From Symbiodinium natans (Eukaryota; Sar; Dinophyceae; Suessiales; Symbiodiniaceae): a DNA stretch of 64,000 nt. Made by a program: the position numbers and the translations under genes. The stretch lies in NCBI GenBank assembly GCA_905221605.1, contig CAJNDS010000469.1, positions 410,685 to 474,684 of the forward strand, read 5' to 3'. Below are positions 63,731 to 64,000 of the stretch, one piece after another. Under the pieces are notes generated by a model. That model saw only the letters and a program-made list of their open reading frames with translations, made no database searches and was not told where the DNA came from. The number at the start of each line of letters is the position of its first letter. The stretch's first letter is position 1.

Positions 63731-64000
63731 GGGTTTAGGGCTGCGGGTCTGAGATTTGGAGTTAAATAAGGGTTTAGGTTTTAATTAGTGTTTAGGGTTT
63801 AGGGTTAAGTTTGTTATGTGTTTTTTTGGGTTTAGGGCTTAGGGTTGAGATCTTTAAAGGCCCTCTCAGTTGAAGGCTTCGCGGATCCACTTGTTCACTT
63901 GTTCGGTTTCCCGCGCCCTAAACCCTAAACACCATACCCTAAAACCCAAACCCTGAACCCCAAACCCTAAACCCTAAACCCCCCACCCCAAATCCTAAAC
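63731..64000. repeat. Degenerate G-strand words, spacer and terminal C-strand array
   Basis: 63731-63850 (+, TTAATTAGTG, TTTAGGG), unique spacer 63851-63914, then CCCTAAA/CCCCAAA from 63915 to the window end, where the array is cut. Confidence 0.88.

Noticed and set aside
1-64000. CRISPR array, given short repeats alternating with unique spacers
   Set aside because: Array lengths, spacer lengths and strand all vary widely, the repeat is the telomere heptamer, and no cas-like gene is present.
1-64000. Eimeria repeat segment as a firm identification
   Set aside because: The telomere-like heptamers fit, but the CAG runs expected in such segments are absent, so I leave the organism open.

Overview
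This is eukaryotic, apparently intergenic or subterminal DNA, dominated from end to end by short arrays of the telomere heptamer TTTAGGG and its variants, on both strands. More than 170 arrays, from about 15 to 350 bp, are separated by non-telomeric spacers that are mostly 60-160 bp long and occasionally 300-1400 bp. TTTAGGG is the telomere repeat of most land plants, many green algae, dinoflagellates, coccidian apicomplexans and some other protists, so the repeat does not name the organism. The closest published architecture I know is the repeat-rich segments of Eimeria chromosomes, which contain telomere-like heptamers. Those segments also carry long CAG runs, which are absent here, so an alga or another alveolate is equally possible. 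In the feature list, the strand given for an array is the strand that reads TTTAGGG.

Layout. 1-3290: dense mosaic of arrays, alternating in strand. 3291-6100: AT microsatellite and the least telomeric stretch, with two foldback elements. 6101-19037: dense mosaic. 19038-21600: longer spacers with several foldback elements. 21600-29868: dense mosaic with foldback families F2, F3, F4 and F11. 29866-30677 and 39189-39718: two arms of one long dispersed inverted repeat, the first expanded by a GGGGGGCCA minisatellite. 30699-39100: long arrays, including a 48-bp higher-order repeat and the most gene-like spacer (35918-36584). 39716-47457: arrays plus a 44-bp satellite that is half telomere-like. 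47458-58000: mosaic with F3, F5 and F10, a 21-bp minisatellite and a 210-bp CATA microsatellite. 58000-64000: mosaic, including one array flanked by a perfect 19-bp duplication.

No convincing complete protein gene, tRNA or rRNA was found. A few spacers hold short reading frames with protein-like composition (near 19.1-19.4, 24.7, 36.0-36.3, 55.5-56.0 and 58.5 kb). They may be exons or captured gene fragments and are called at low confidence. What looks new is the combination of two things. First, about a dozen small inverted-repeat (foldback, MITE-like) families, 45-120 bp long, lie in the spacers; several are cut or interrupted by telomeric arrays. Second, at least four arrays are flanked by 19-26 bp direct duplications of non-telomeric sequence, which is what insertion at staggered breaks would leave. 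Together they suggest that telomeric DNA was inserted repeatedly into a foldback-rich region, after which single variant units were amplified locally.

Foldback families are numbered here only for cross-reference (F1-F12). Array boundaries are by eye and may be off by a few bases.
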